From NCBI RefSeq assembly GCF_001544575.2, contig NZ_FCNY02000008.1, forward strand, positions 124,001 to 188,000: DNA of 64,000 nucleotides, given 5' to 3'. Below are positions 33,996 to 43,093 of this stretch, in pieces. Under the pieces are notes generated by a model. It did not search any database. It had not been told where the DNA came from and saw only the letters and a program-made list of their open reading frames with translations. How positions within the stretch are numbered: position 1 is the first letter of the stretch; each line of letters opens with the position of its first letter. The translations under genes and the position numbers were made by a program. This DNA is from Caballeronia cordobensis. Lineage in GTDB: Bacteria; Pseudomonadota; Gammaproteobacteria; Burkholderiales; Burkholderiaceae.

Positions 33996-34901
33996 ATGAA
34001 CCTGACCGAACTGCCCGACCTGAAGCTGCTGCAGCTTTTCGATCTGCTGTACGACGCCCGCAACGTCACGCGCGTGGCGGAGCAGCTCGGACAGAGCCAG
34101 CCGACCATCAGCATCTGGCTGGGACGTCTGCGCGAGTTCCTGCAAGATCCGTTGTTCATCCGCACGCCCGGCGGCATGGCGCCGACACCGCAGGCCGACG
34201 CGCTGATCGGGCCGTGCCGCGAAATTCTCGAATCGCTTCGACGCTTTGCGGCATGGGAAATCGCCTTCGATCCCGCTACCGCGAAACGCCGGTTTCGCAT
34301 CTGCATGACCGATGCGAGCCACATCACGTTGCTGCCCCGCATGCTGGCGCACATTCGGGCGCAGGCGCCGGGCATCCGTCTGGAGGCCGCGCGGATCGAC
34401 GGCAATACCGAACGCGCGCTCGAGTCCGGCGAGGCCGACCTTGCGATCGGTCATGTGCCGTGGCTCAGCGGCGGCATCTATCAGCAGCAGTTGTATGAGC
34501 AGGACTGGGTGTGTCTGACGAATCGGCATCATCCGCGTGTGCGCGCACGGCTCGGGATGAAGCACTATCGCGCGGAGGGACATGTCGCCATCGCGGCGGG
34601 CACGGGCGCGCAATTGCTGGAGCAGGCGCTGTTACGCGAGCAGATTCAGCGGGACATCGTGCTGGAACTGCCGGGTTTTCTCGGGCTGGGCGCGATCATT
34701 CAGACCACGGACCTGATTGCCACGCTGCCGCGGCATATCGGACAGACGCTGGCGAAGGTGAATGACCTGTCGATCCATCCGTGTCCGATCCCGGTTGAAG
34801 GTTTTGCCGTACGGCAGCACTGGCACGCGAGGTATCACCACGAAGCGGGCAATCGCTGGTTGCGTGAGACGGTGGCGCAGTTGTTCAGCAGTTTGCGCTG
34901 A
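33996..34901 (+). CDS. LysR family regulator (NodD/NahR-like branch)
   Basis: A 301-aa regulator. The opening NLTELPDLKLLQLFDLLYDARNVTRVAEQLGQSQPTISIWLGRLRE and RFRICMTDASHITLLPRML are typical of the NahR/NodD/PnbR-like branch that responds to aromatic or organic acids. ATG 33996 is preferred over in-frame ATGs at 33957 and 33966 because the palindromic operator lies between them. It is divergent from the ketopantoate-reductase-like operon, which it presumably activates. Confidence 0.9.
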   Translation: MNLTELPDLKLLQLFDLLYDARNVTRVAEQLGQSQPTISIWLGRLREFLQDPLFIRTPGGMAPTPQADALIGPCREILESLRRFAAWEIAFDPATAKRRFRICMTDASHITLLPRMLAHIRAQAPGIRLEAARIDGNTERALESGEADLAIGHVPWLSGGIYQQQLYEQDWVCLTNRHHPRVRARLGMKHYRAEGHVAIAAGTGAQLLEQALLREQIQRDIVLELPGFLGLGAIIQTTDLIATLPRHIGQTLAKVNDLSIHPCPIPVEGFAVRQHWHARYHHEAGNRWLRETVAQLFSSLR

Positions 34902-34922
34902 CTGTCTGACCGGCAGTACGGG

Positions 34923-35684
34923 TCAGCGATGCGAAAGCGCCTTCGCAGACTGAAGTAGATCATCCAGCATCGACTGACGGCGTTCGGGGTCCGTGTCGCG
35001 GCCCGTCATGAAGCACAGTGCGGCGATCGGCGTGCCCGCGCGATCGCGAACGGGTGCGGCCATGCAGAGCCGGAATGCGTTGGACAGGCCTTCCGTGCAG
35101 CAATAGCCGAGCGCTTTCGCGTTCTGCACATCGCGCATGAATTCATCGAAATCGATGCGCACGCCGTTGTCGAGCACGAAGTCATCCGCGGGAATCAGGG
35201 TGCGGATCGCGTCGGCGTTCATGTGACCGAGCAGCAGGCGTCCGGTCGCGGTCCACGGAATCGGCACGCGCACGCCGATATCCGAGCTGATGTTGAACGG
35301 CCGCGCACTGTTCTCCGATAACACGACCGAGTACTTGTTCCCTTCGAGCATGCACAACTGCGTGGTCTCGTCGTACTTGCGCACGAGCGCGAGAATGGAC
35401 TGATGCGCGCGGCTGATGAGGTCGTTGTGCGTCGCGTAGTCCGAGCCGTAGTAATGCATCTCGCGGCCGAAGAACACGCTGCCATCCGCCGATGTTTCGA
35501 GCCAGCCCACTTCGGTGAGAATCGCGACGAGTTCGTAGATGCTCGAACGCGGCGAGCCGGTCGCTTCGATCAGCTCGCGCATCGTCATGGGCCGCTGCGC
35601 GTGATGCAGCTTCCTGAAGATATCGATGACACGGTCCACGCCTCGCGCGCGCGACGATTCCGTTGCTGCCATTCGCTCGCCCAT
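34923..35684 (-). CDS. IclR family transcriptional regulator
   Basis: A 253-aa regulator with an N-terminal winged HTH (TMRELIEATGSPRSSIYELVAILTEVGWLE, about 33-62) and a C-terminal GAF-like effector domain. Its ATG overlaps the ABC ATPase stop (TAATG), so it is the last gene of the transporter operon. It is probably regulated by the same promoter that it controls through the palindrome at 38755-38774. Confidence 0.9.
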   Translation of the reverse strand: MGERMAATESSRARGVDRVIDIFRKLHHAQRPMTMRELIEATGSPRSSIYELVAILTEVGWLETSADGSVFFGREMHYYGSDYATHNDLISRAHQSILALVRKYDETTQLCMLEGNKYSVVLSENSARPFNISSDIGVRVPIPWTATGRLLLGHMNADAIRTLIPADDFVLDNGVRIDFDEFMRDVQNAKALGYCCTEGLSNAFRLCMAAPVRDRAGTPIAALCFMTGRDTDPERRQSMLDDLLQSAKALSHR

Positions 35685-36436
35685 TAATGGTCGAGCACAC
35701 GGCTGAGAAACTGCCGCGTGCGTTCGTTCGACGGGTTGACGAAGATTTGCTCCGGGTCGCCTTGCTCTGCAATCACGCCCTTGTCCATGAACACGACGCG
35801 ATCCGCCGTCTTGCGCGCAAAGCCCATTTCATGAGTGACGACGACCATCGTCATGCCGTCGCGCGCGAGGCCGCGCATCACTTCTGTCACTTCGCCCACG
35901 AGTTCGGGATCGAGTGCGGAGGTGGCTTCATCGAAGAACATGATGCCGGGTTCGACCGCCAGCGCGCGCGCAATGGCAACGCGCTGCTGCTGCCCGCCCG
36001 ACAACTGGCTCGGGTAATGCGATGCACGGTCCGCGAGGCCCACGCGGTCGAGCGTTTCCATTGCGCGTGTGCGGGCATCGGCGGGCGACATGCGGCGTGC
36101 CTTGATCAGCGCGAGCGTGACATTGCCGAGCGCGGTCTTGTGCGGAAACAAGTTGAACTGCTGAAACACCATGCCCACATGGCCGCGAATTTCGCGCGCG
36201 CGCTTCGGATCGTGCAGGGGCACTTCGTTGACCCACACCTCGCCGGAGTCCGTCGTCTCCAGTCCGGCCATGATGCGCAGCACCGTGCTCTTGCCCGAAC
36301 CGGATGCGCCGATCAGCACGAGCACTTCGCCTGCGCGCACGTCGAGATTGATCTCGTTGAGCACGCGCGTCGCGCCGAATGCCTTGCTCACGCCCGACAG
36401 CGAAATGACGGGCTTGTTCTGAATGGAATCGCTCAC
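35684..36436 (-). CDS. Polar amino acid ABC transporter ATP-binding protein
   Basis: ATPase of a GlnQ/HisP-type importer, 250 aa. Walker A is GASGSGKST, the Q-loop [13 protein letters not shown], the signature LSGGQQQR, Walker [13 protein letters not shown], and the H-loop VVTHEM. Its ATG overlaps the stop of the upstream permease (ATGA). It works with the two permeases and the lipoprotein receptor encoded upstream. Confidence 0.95.
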   Translation of the reverse strand: MSDSIQNKPVISLSGVSKAFGATRVLNEINLDVRAGEVLVLIGASGSGKSTVLRIMAGLETTDSGEVWVNEVPLHDPKRAREIRGHVGMVFQQFNLFPHKTALGNVTLALIKARRMSPADARTRAMETLDRVGLADRASHYPSQLSGGQQQRVAIARALAVEPGIMFFDEATSALDPELVGEVTEVMRGLARDGMTMVVVTHEMGFARKTADRVVFMDKGVIAEQGDPEQIFVNPSNERTRQFLSRVLDH

Positions 36437-37077
36437 GTAAGTCTCCGGCGGTCATGATGGCGCACCCATTGCGAAAGCGGGAAGCACACGACGAAATAGA
36501 TCAGCGCGACGAGTCCGTAAATCTCGACCGGCTTGCCGATGCGATCCACGATCGCCTGGCCACCGTGCATCAGTTCGGACATGCCGATCATGCTGACGAT
36601 CGAGGTATCCTTGATGAGCGACAGATACTGCCCGACGAGCGGCGGCAACACGATGCGTCCGGTCTGCGGTAACACGACCGAGGCGAAGGTCTGTGTGCGC
36701 GACAGACCGAGAATCTGCGAGACTTCCCACTGTCCCTTCGGCACTGACTCGATGCCCGAGCGAAAGACTTCCGCGATATACGCGCCCTGATACACGCTCA
36801 AGCCGATCACGCCCGCTGCAAAGACATCGATTGCATAGCCGAAGTACGAGACGCCGAAGTAGATGAACATCAGCGTGATGAGTACGGGCGTACCGCGAAA
36901 CAACTCCGTATAGAGCTTTGCGATCCGGTCCGTGCCCCACGGTCCGAACGTCCGCAACACGGCGGCGAAGAGGCCGATGAGCGTGCTCCCGACGATCGCC
37001 GCGACAGACAAGAGCAGCGTCGTCACGAGACCTTGCAGCAAGATCGACAGACTGTTTTTCAGCAGTTCGAATGACAT
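36433..37077 (-). CDS. Amino acid ABC transporter permease (second)
   Basis: A 214-aa inner-membrane permease of the HisMQ family. The opening [24 protein letters not shown] and [18 protein letters not shown] are family hallmarks, and the EAA-like loop is [29 protein letters not shown]. It pairs with the permease encoded 11 bp upstream to form the heterodimeric channel. Confidence 0.93.
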   Translation of the reverse strand: MSFELLKNSLSILLQGLVTTLLLSVAAIVGSTLIGLFAAVLRTFGPWGTDRIAKLYTELFRGTPVLITLMFIYFGVSYFGYAIDVFAAGVIGLSVYQGAYIAEVFRSGIESVPKGQWEVSQILGLSRTQTFASVVLPQTGRIVLPPLVGQYLSLIKDTSIVSMIGMSELMHGGQAIVDRIGKPVEIYGLVALIYFVVCFPLSQWVRHHDRRRLT

Positions 37078-37088
37078 GACTCAATCCC

Positions 37089-37805
37089 TCATGCACGATT
37101 CGCACGACGCAGCGTGAATCCACCCAAACGCGCACCCGGCCTCACGATGAGCGGCGGATGAAACATGCGTGCACCGAGTTGACTGGCGATCCACGACAGC
37201 ACATTGCTCAGCACCAGATACGCGACGAGCACGACCGCGAAGGTCTGGACATACAGGAGCGTGCGCGAATTGATGACGGTTGCGGTGCCGGTGAGCTCGG
37301 GCAACGCAATGGCCGACAACAGCGAAGTACCGAGCAACAACTGAATCAGGTAATTGACGATGGCCGGATACACCGCGCGCGCGGCCTGCGGCAACACGAT
37401 CTCCTTGAAAATCTGCCCGCGTTCCAGGCCAAGAATGCCGGCTGCTTCGATCTGTCCGCGCGGCACCGATTGCATGCCCGCGCGAAACACTTCCGACAGA
37501 TACGCGCCTACGTTCACGCCCAGCGCGATGACACCGGCCCAATAGGCATCGAGCGCAATGCCCATCGACGGCAAGCCGAAGAAGACGATGAAAATCTGCA
37601 GCAACACGGGCGTGTTGCGGATGGCTTCGACATAAGCCCGCGCGATGAACCGCACGATGGCCGACGGCGACATGCCGGCAAGCGCTGCGATCAGACCGAG
37701 CGCGAGCGCCAGCACGAACGACAGCAACGTGATCTGCAAGGTCAGCCAGCCTGCCTTCAGAAACTCGGGGACGTAGCCCCATAGCGTCAGCCATTGATAG
37801 CTCAT
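37089..37805 (-). CDS. Amino acid ABC transporter permease (first)
   Basis: A 238-aa HisMQ-type permease. It has LKAGWLTLQITLLSFVLALALGLIAAL, AIRNTPVLLQIFIVFFGLP and the EAA loop EAAGILGLERGQIFKEIVLPQAARAVYPAI. ATG 37805 begins the conserved part, 13 bp after the receptor gene's stop. Same operon as the ATPase and IclR genes. Confidence 0.93.
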   Translation of the reverse strand: MSYQWLTLWGYVPEFLKAGWLTLQITLLSFVLALALGLIAALAGMSPSAIVRFIARAYVEAIRNTPVLLQIFIVFFGLPSMGIALDAYWAGVIALGVNVGAYLSEVFRAGMQSVPRGQIEAAGILGLERGQIFKEIVLPQAARAVYPAIVNYLIQLLLGTSLLSAIALPELTGTATVINSRTLLYVQTFAVVLVAYLVLSNVLSWIASQLGARMFHPPLIVRPGARLGGFTLRRANRA

Positions 37806-37818
37806 CGGCGCCTCCGCT

Positions 37819-38670
37819 TCAGGACTGCGGATTGAGCGGATATCTCGGATCGACGCCGAACCACTTCTTGTACAACTGTGCATTGAGCTTCGATGCATTG
37901 ATGTTGAACAGGAACAGGTTCAGATAGTTGAGCCACGCCTGATCGCCCGCCTTCACGCCGAATGCGTTGTATTCGAGCGGCACGAGTGCTTCGTTCGTCA
38001 CCGCCAGTTCCGGATCGAGCTTCGCCTGATACGCAAGGAAGTTGTTGTCCTCGATCATCGCATCGGCCTGGCCCTGCTTGACGGCGAGAATGGCCGCCTG
38101 CGAGCTGTCGTATTCCTGAATCTTGACGGGGATGCCCATCGAGCGGACTTCGTCGCCGTTGGTCGAGCCTTTGACCGTGGCGATGGTGCGCCCGCTCATG
38201 TCCTTCGCCGACTGGATGCCGCTGCTCTTCTTCACGAGCATCGCTTCGCTGGCGACAACGTACGGCGACGTGAATTCGACGACCTTCGCGCGTTCGAGGT
38301 TGCGCGTGAAGTTGCAGAACACGACATCGACCTTGGCGGTCTGCAGGTTCGGGATGCGGTTCGCGCTGGTCGTGTTCACGACCTCCAGCTTCACGCCCAT
38401 TTGCTTGGCGAGTTCCTTGGCGAGGTCGACGTCGTAGCCGTCCGGATTGCCGTCTTTGTCGTAGAAGCCGAACGGCGCGAACGTGAGGCAGTCGCCGACG
38501 CGCAGCGTGCCGCGCTGAAGCACGGCCTGAAGCGTCGATGCAGGCGCCGCTGCCGATGAACCCTGCTCGGGCGTCGCCACTTTCGTGCAGGCGGAGAGCG
38601 CGAGCAGTCCGCTCACGGCGGTTGCGGCAAACAGCAAGGCGGCCTTGGCGCCCTTGGTGGCGAGCTTCAT
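37819..38670 (-). CDS. ABC transporter substrate-binding lipoprotein, family 3
   Basis: Solute receptor of 283 aa. The signal ends at lipobox LSAC (Cys28). The family 3 fold starts LQRGTLRVGDCLTFAPFGFYDKDGNPDGYDVDLAKELAKQMGVKLEVV, and DVVFCNFTRNLERAKVVEFTSPYV is the second landmark. The conserved Arg of amino-acid receptors is in NFTRN. This indicates an amino acid or related zwitterion as ligand. First gene of the operon. Confidence 0.92.
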   Translation of the reverse strand: MKLATKGAKAALLFAATAVSGLLALSACTKVATPEQGSSAAAPASTLQAVLQRGTLRVGDCLTFAPFGFYDKDGNPDGYDVDLAKELAKQMGVKLEVVNTTSANRIPNLQTAKVDVVFCNFTRNLERAKVVEFTSPYVVASEAMLVKKSSGIQSAKDMSGRTIATVKGSTNGDEVRSMGIPVKIQEYDSSQAAILAVKQGQADAMIEDNNFLAYQAKLDPELAVTNEALVPLEYNAFGVKAGDQAWLNYLNLFLFNINASKLNAQLYKKWFGVDPRYPLNPQS

Positions 38671-38754
38671 GTTCAGATCCTGGTCGAGGGGTTGGTCTGA
38701 GAAACCGCTCCCAGCGGGGCCTCGCGTTCGCGACATCTCCGTCGAAGCACTCGG

Positions 38755-38774
38755 TTGTCCGGTATATCGGACAA
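38755..38774. promoter_or_regulatory. Putative IclR operator of the ABC operon
   Basis: TTGTCCGGTATATCGGACAA has perfect 7-bp arms (TTGTCCG/CGGACAA) around GTATAT, 85 bp upstream of the receptor gene. On the minus strand a GATAAT (38779-38774), a good -10 element, abuts it, so binding would block initiation. The IclR gene is the last gene of this operon. Confidence 0.6.
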
Positions 38775-38814
38775 TTATCTGGCGAGCCGGATTGATGCCA
38801 GAGTGTTGGACGCT

Positions 38815-38845
38815 AAAAAGGGTTGTGCAAGCGGCCACAACCCTT
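38815..38845 (-). terminator. Rho-independent terminator of the aromatic operon
   Basis: A perfect 10-bp stem (38818-38827 with 38836-38845, AAGGGTTGTG/CACAACCCTT) and 8-nt loop are followed on the minus strand by TTTTT (38819-38815). It lies 40 bp past the MFS stop and separates this operon from the ABC operon. Confidence 0.85.
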
Positions 38846-38884
38846 ATTGCTTCTGGAATTTTGTTGGGCTAGCGGACGGTGGCG

Positions 38885-40165
38885 TTATGCGTGTTCGCGC
38901 GGTGCGGTCTCTGTCGGCAACTCGTCCTTTTGCTGACGCACGCGCGCCCGGGAGGGGGCGGTTTCCTTCAGGCCGAGCGTCACAAAGAGTCCGATCGCAA
39001 GTGCCGCAAGGCCGAGATGCATGATGTACTGAATGCCAAAGTGCTTGGCGATGTATCCGGCGATCGCCGGTGCGAACCCGCCGCCGAACACTTCGCCAAT
39101 GCCCACCACCAGACCCGAAGCCGTCGACATCAACTTCGCCGGCACCGATTCCGCGCTCAACGGCCCCACCGTGAGTGTGATCATGCTGAACACGAAAAGA
39201 AGCGTGAGGGTGAGATAGATGAAGAGGGCGGTCGGATTCGCGCCGGTTCGCATGAGAAGGAACAGAAAGACGGCCGCTCCGGCCACCGATAGGATCATGA
39301 CCGGCTTTCTGCCCAGTCTGTCGGAAAGAGCGGGCATCACGAGCGTGCCGAGCGTGCCGCCGAAGCCGATCGCCGAAAGCACGTAGCCCATCTGCTGCAT
39401 GCTCAGGTGCAGGTAGTCGATCAGATAGCTGGGGAAAAGCGCGCTCAGAACGACGAGGCACGTCAGCCAGCACAGCTTGCCGACGATGTTCAACGGTATG
39501 TTGCGATAGCGGAAAACATCGGTCCACGTGTGGGTCGCAACATCATGGGTCGCCGTGTGCAATGCGGCGGCCGTGGGGCGAGTATTGCGCAGCACCTTTA
39601 ACATCAGGTAAGCGACCAATAGGCCCGGAATTGACACGACCGCGAATATCCAGTGCCACGGCAACACCTTGAGCAATTGCGTCACGAGGATCGGCGCGAT
39701 GCCCAGACCGAAAAGCGGCAGCGCCATCTGCTGAATGCCGATGTTGCGCCCGTGACGCGTGGGTTTGGACGCATCGAGGGTTGCGATGATGCTCGCAGGC
39801 GTGTACGCACCCTCGGCAAAGCCCATCACCGCGCGGATCAGGATCAGCGAGCCGACGCCGGTCGCCAGACCGCTCAGGCCCGCTAACAGCGAGAACACGA
39901 CGATCGCTGGAATGATCACCCTGCGGTGGCCGATGCGATCGGAGAGGTTGCCCATGAACATCGCAGAGAGTCCCCATGCGACGGCGAGCGCCCCGGTGAT
40001 GTGCCCGAGATCCTGATAGTCCAGATGCAGGTCCGTCATCATGACGGGAAAGAGCGGCATGATCATGAACCGGTCGATGCCGACCAGTCCAAAGCCAAGC
40101 GACAACAAGGCGACGGCTTTCCACTCGTAGGCTGTGTCCCACCTGAGTCCGGTGTTGTATTCCAT
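38885..40165 (-). CDS. MFS transporter, aromatic/organic acid type
   Basis: A 426-aa inner-membrane carrier with 12 helices. The loop 2-3 motif is GNLSDRIGHRRVI and the repeat in the second half is PALSDRLGRKPVM. The start ATG 40165 begins the conserved region. It is the last gene of the porin-hydroxylase-dioxygenase-FAH operon, so it probably imports the aromatic acid that the operon degrades. Confidence 0.88.
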   Translation of the reverse strand: MEYNTGLRWDTAYEWKAVALLSLGFGLVGIDRFMIMPLFPVMMTDLHLDYQDLGHITGALAVAWGLSAMFMGNLSDRIGHRRVIIPAIVVFSLLAGLSGLATGVGSLILIRAVMGFAEGAYTPASIIATLDASKPTRHGRNIGIQQMALPLFGLGIAPILVTQLLKVLPWHWIFAVVSIPGLLVAYLMLKVLRNTRPTAAALHTATHDVATHTWTDVFRYRNIPLNIVGKLCWLTCLVVLSALFPSYLIDYLHLSMQQMGYVLSAIGFGGTLGTLVMPALSDRLGRKPVMILSVAGAAVFLFLLMRTGANPTALFIYLTLTLLFVFSMITLTVGPLSAESVPAKLMSTASGLVVGIGEVFGGGFAPAIAGYIAKHFGIQYIMHLGLAALAIGLFVTLGLKETAPSRARVRQQKDELPTETAPREHA

Positions 40166-40257
40166 GTTTGCGATCTCCAGTCGATAAGCGGCGTCGTCAG
40201 ATGCGACGATCCGATGTGCGCGAGCGATTCGCGCACGCTTCAGGAAAGAAATGCGTG

Positions 40258-41358
40258 TCAGAAAGAGGTCTGCAGGCCGAGGCGGCCGATGACCTGATGC
40301 GTCGTGCTCGATTGAGCCGTGCCGTTGATCCAGGCGTTGTGTCCGCCTTCGACATCGCCGCCGGTCCACTGGTAGACCGCTTCGGCGTAGAGCGTCGTGC
40401 GCTTGGAAAGGAGATACTGCGCCGCGCCCGTGACCTGCTGCGCCCTGTTGTGGCTGAGCTGTGCGTTGCCCTTCATGTACTGATAGTTCGCACCGAACCT
40501 GATGTCCGGCATGAACGTGTACAGCCCTCCGACTTGAACCGCCTGGACGACGCCTCCCGTCATCGTGTTGCGCGTGTTGGTGTAGAGCGCGTTGAGAAAC
40601 ACGTCGCCGATGGTCTGACTGACGCCGCCGCCGAAATTGCGGATTCCGTCGTGGCCGTCGTTCAGCGCCGCGTACTTCGTTTCGTTGTAAGCGGCCGCGA
40701 TGCCGAAGCCGCCGATCGCATAGTTCACGCCGAAGCCGATCGTGTTGTTCGCGGAAAACGAGCCCGGCGTATTGCCGAAGCCGTACAAGGCGCCGAGTCT
40801 CAAACCTGCGAAGGTGGCCGACACGATCTTGACGGCATTCGACACGCGCGACGTTCCGCCGGTCTGATCGAAGTCGAACGAGCCGGTCGGATTCTGGGGA
40901 ATGCCGAGCGCGGCGAACGGCCCCTGACGCATGTTGTAGAGGCCGCCGTAGGTGAAGGCGCCATCCAGCTTCGCGGGCGGGAAGAAGAGGAAGTCGGCCA
41001 TCAGGTTATATTGCTGGCCGAACGTGATTCGCCCGACACCGTCCTTCGACAAGCCGACGAAGGCCTGCCGGTTGAAGTCCGCGTTCGGTCCCGGGATTCC
41101 CGCGCCGCTGTTCACGGAGAACTGCGACGCAAGCTCGAACAGGGTCTTGTACCCGCCGCCCAGATCTTCGATGCCACGAATGCCCCAGATGCTGGGCGTC
41201 CAGATCGAGTCGTCGGCTTTGAAGTTGTGGCTGCCGTTTTCGTTGCTCACATAGCTCACACCGGCGTCGAGAATGCCGAACAGCGTTACGCTGCTTTGCG
41301 CTCGCGCGTGCGTGGCGAGCGCGCAGGCCGCGACCAGCGCCAATAGTGTCTTCCTCAT
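40258..41358 (-). CDS. Gram-negative porin (type 4)
   Basis: Outer-membrane trimeric beta-barrel porin, 366 aa. The signal peptide (1-20, ending HARA) is followed by QSSVTLFGILDAGVSYVSN, the typical burkholderial porin start, then GFGNTPGSF and TTLYAEAVYQWTGGD motifs, and it ends with the outer-membrane Phe. Placed between the hydroxylase and the MFS gene, it is likely a substrate-specific entry channel. Confidence 0.93.
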   Translation of the reverse strand: MRKTLLALVAACALATHARAQSSVTLFGILDAGVSYVSNENGSHNFKADDSIWTPSIWGIRGIEDLGGGYKTLFELASQFSVNSGAGIPGPNADFNRQAFVGLSKDGVGRITFGQQYNLMADFLFFPPAKLDGAFTYGGLYNMRQGPFAALGIPQNPTGSFDFDQTGGTSRVSNAVKIVSATFAGLRLGALYGFGNTPGSFSANNTIGFGVNYAIGGFGIAAAYNETKYAALNDGHDGIRNFGGGVSQTIGDVFLNALYTNTRNTMTGGVVQAVQVGGLYTFMPDIRFGANYQYMKGNAQLSHNRAQQVTGAAQYLLSKRTTLYAEAVYQWTGGDVEGGHNAWINGTAQSSTTHQVIGRLGLQTSF

Positions 41359-41388
41359 GTTTCCCTCCAGCGGTTTTATTGTTCGAGT

Positions 41389-43005
41389 TCAGGAAACGGC
41401 AGCCTCGATGGGTTCGGGAAGCGGAAGCCGCGATACGAGGTCGGTCAGCAACGACGGCAAATCCTGAAGCGTCTTCACGCCGCCGAAGATGTAGAAGTCG
41501 GGCCGCACGATGATGGCTTTGACGCCGTGCTCATCGAAGAACTGCTTGTATTTGCCGCTGACATCCAGCTGCACGCGATCCTTGACGGCTTTGTCTGCGT
41601 CGGTCGTGATGCCGATCGCCCGGCCTCCGATGGCAGCGAGCGCCGCCTTGCCTTGCGCGTCGAGATAGGGGTTCGGGTGCGCATCGAGCGCGATGACGTG
41701 AAAGCCGTTGGGCACCGCCTCGTCGTAGCGGGATGCTTCGCCGAGGTTCCTGACCTGACCGTGTACGCCCAACAGGCCCGCCACGCCCTCGCATGCGAAC
41801 GCGGGGTTCCGGCAGATCATGCCTTCGGTCAGGCCGGGGAAGGGAGCAAGCGCAGGCACTTCGCCCTTCAGATAAGCTTCGTCACGTCGAGCCGCCTCGT
41901 CCTTGTCGGAGATGCAGACGACCTGTCCCATCGCGATGGATGCGTCGATCACCGCGCGCACTTGCGGACGGCGCTCGGGTGTATAGCTTTCGAGCAGACG
42001 GTCCGATGCAATGCCTTTGAAGATCAGGTCGAAACGCCAGGCGAGATTCCATGCGTCACGGATGCCGGAGCACATACCCTGGCCCATGAACGGCGGCATT
42101 TGATGAGCAGCGTCGCCCGCAAGCACCACGCGCCCGCTATGCCAGTTTCTCGCGATCAACGAACGAAACTTGTAGACGGCATGCCGCACGAGCGTCGCGT
42201 TCTCCGGCGTGACCCACGGCGAGAGCAGTTCCCACACTTTCTCCGGCTTTTGCAGGTCTTCGATCGATTCGTGCGGCAGACGCATGAACTCCCAGCGACG
42301 GTAGCCGGGACCGCCCGGCACCATCGTCGTGGGGCGGGCCGGGTTGCACCACTGGCCGATATCGGGCACGTCGAGCTTCACGCCATCGTTCGGCTTCAGA
42401 TCGATGACGAGCCAGTCTTCCTCAAAGCCCAGATCGTCGAACTCGATGTGCTGCGACTTGCGGACAAAGCTGTTCGCGCCATCCGCCCCGACAACATAGC
42501 GGGCGCGCACGGTCTGGGTCTCGCCGGTCGGCTCCCAGTTCGAGCCGTTCATCACGCCGCGACGCAGGGTCAGTTCGCAGCAGTCGGTCAACTGCCGCAG
42601 TGCGGTGGCTTCCCAGCCTTGCTGCACCGAAACGTTCGTCAGCGACTTCGCCTTCTTGTCGAGCAAGGCTTCGAGCGACGGCTGATTGAAGAGGTAGCCC
42701 ACCGGGCCATCGCTGATCGATTCCGCCGACCAGTCGATCTCGACGAGCGTCTTCCAGTCCGCGTTGAACCATTCATATTTGGCCGACGGTTGCGAGATGC
42801 GTTCGACGTCCGCTCCGATACCCATCGCATGAAAGATGCGGCGGATCTCGTGATCGTGAAAAACGGCGCGCGGAAGCGGATACAGCGAGGGCCAGCGATC
42901 GAAGACCGCGACGTTGTAGCCGCGTTCTCCGAGCAATATCGAAAGAGATTGCCCGACCGGTCCGTATCCGATAATCGCGACGTCGAGGATGGTTTGATCT
43001 GTCAT
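41389..43005 (-). CDS. FAD-dependent aromatic hydroxylase, MhpA-like
   Basis: Class A flavoprotein monooxygenase of 538 aa. GYGPVG at 13-18 binds the ADP of FAD, VVGADGANSFVRK is the DG motif, and VVLAGDAAHQMPPFMGQGMCSGIRDAWNLAW is the GD motif. The overall form, with a thioredoxin-like C-terminal extension, matches 3-(3-hydroxyphenyl)propionate hydroxylase MhpA. It would ortho-hydroxylate a phenolic acid to a catechol, for ring opening by the dioxygenase encoded 88 bp upstream. The exact substrate is not shown. Confidence 0.87.
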   Translation of the reverse strand: MTDQTILDVAIIGYGPVGQSLSILLGERGYNVAVFDRWPSLYPLPRAVFHDHEIRRIFHAMGIGADVERISQPSAKYEWFNADWKTLVEIDWSAESISDGPVGYLFNQPSLEALLDKKAKSLTNVSVQQGWEATALRQLTDCCELTLRRGVMNGSNWEPTGETQTVRARYVVGADGANSFVRKSQHIEFDDLGFEEDWLVIDLKPNDGVKLDVPDIGQWCNPARPTTMVPGGPGYRRWEFMRLPHESIEDLQKPEKVWELLSPWVTPENATLVRHAVYKFRSLIARNWHSGRVVLAGDAAHQMPPFMGQGMCSGIRDAWNLAWRFDLIFKGIASDRLLESYTPERRPQVRAVIDASIAMGQVVCISDKDEAARRDEAYLKGEVPALAPFPGLTEGMICRNPAFACEGVAGLLGVHGQVRNLGEASRYDEAVPNGFHVIALDAHPNPYLDAQGKAALAAIGGRAIGITTDADKAVKDRVQLDVSGKYKQFFDEHGVKAIIVRPDFYIFGGVKTLQDLPSLLTDLVSRLPLPEPIEAAVS

Positions 43006-43093
43006 TTCAGTTCACCTGCTGAAAAAAGAGCGAGTTGTGCCCTGACGCCGGATAAACCGGCAGTCATCGAATCGATGCAAAGGGGTGAAGCGG

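Noticed and set aside
34905..34926. Possible terminator between the convergent LysR and IclR genes
   Set aside because: Only a 5-bp stem (TGACC/GGTCA) with no T-run on either strand.
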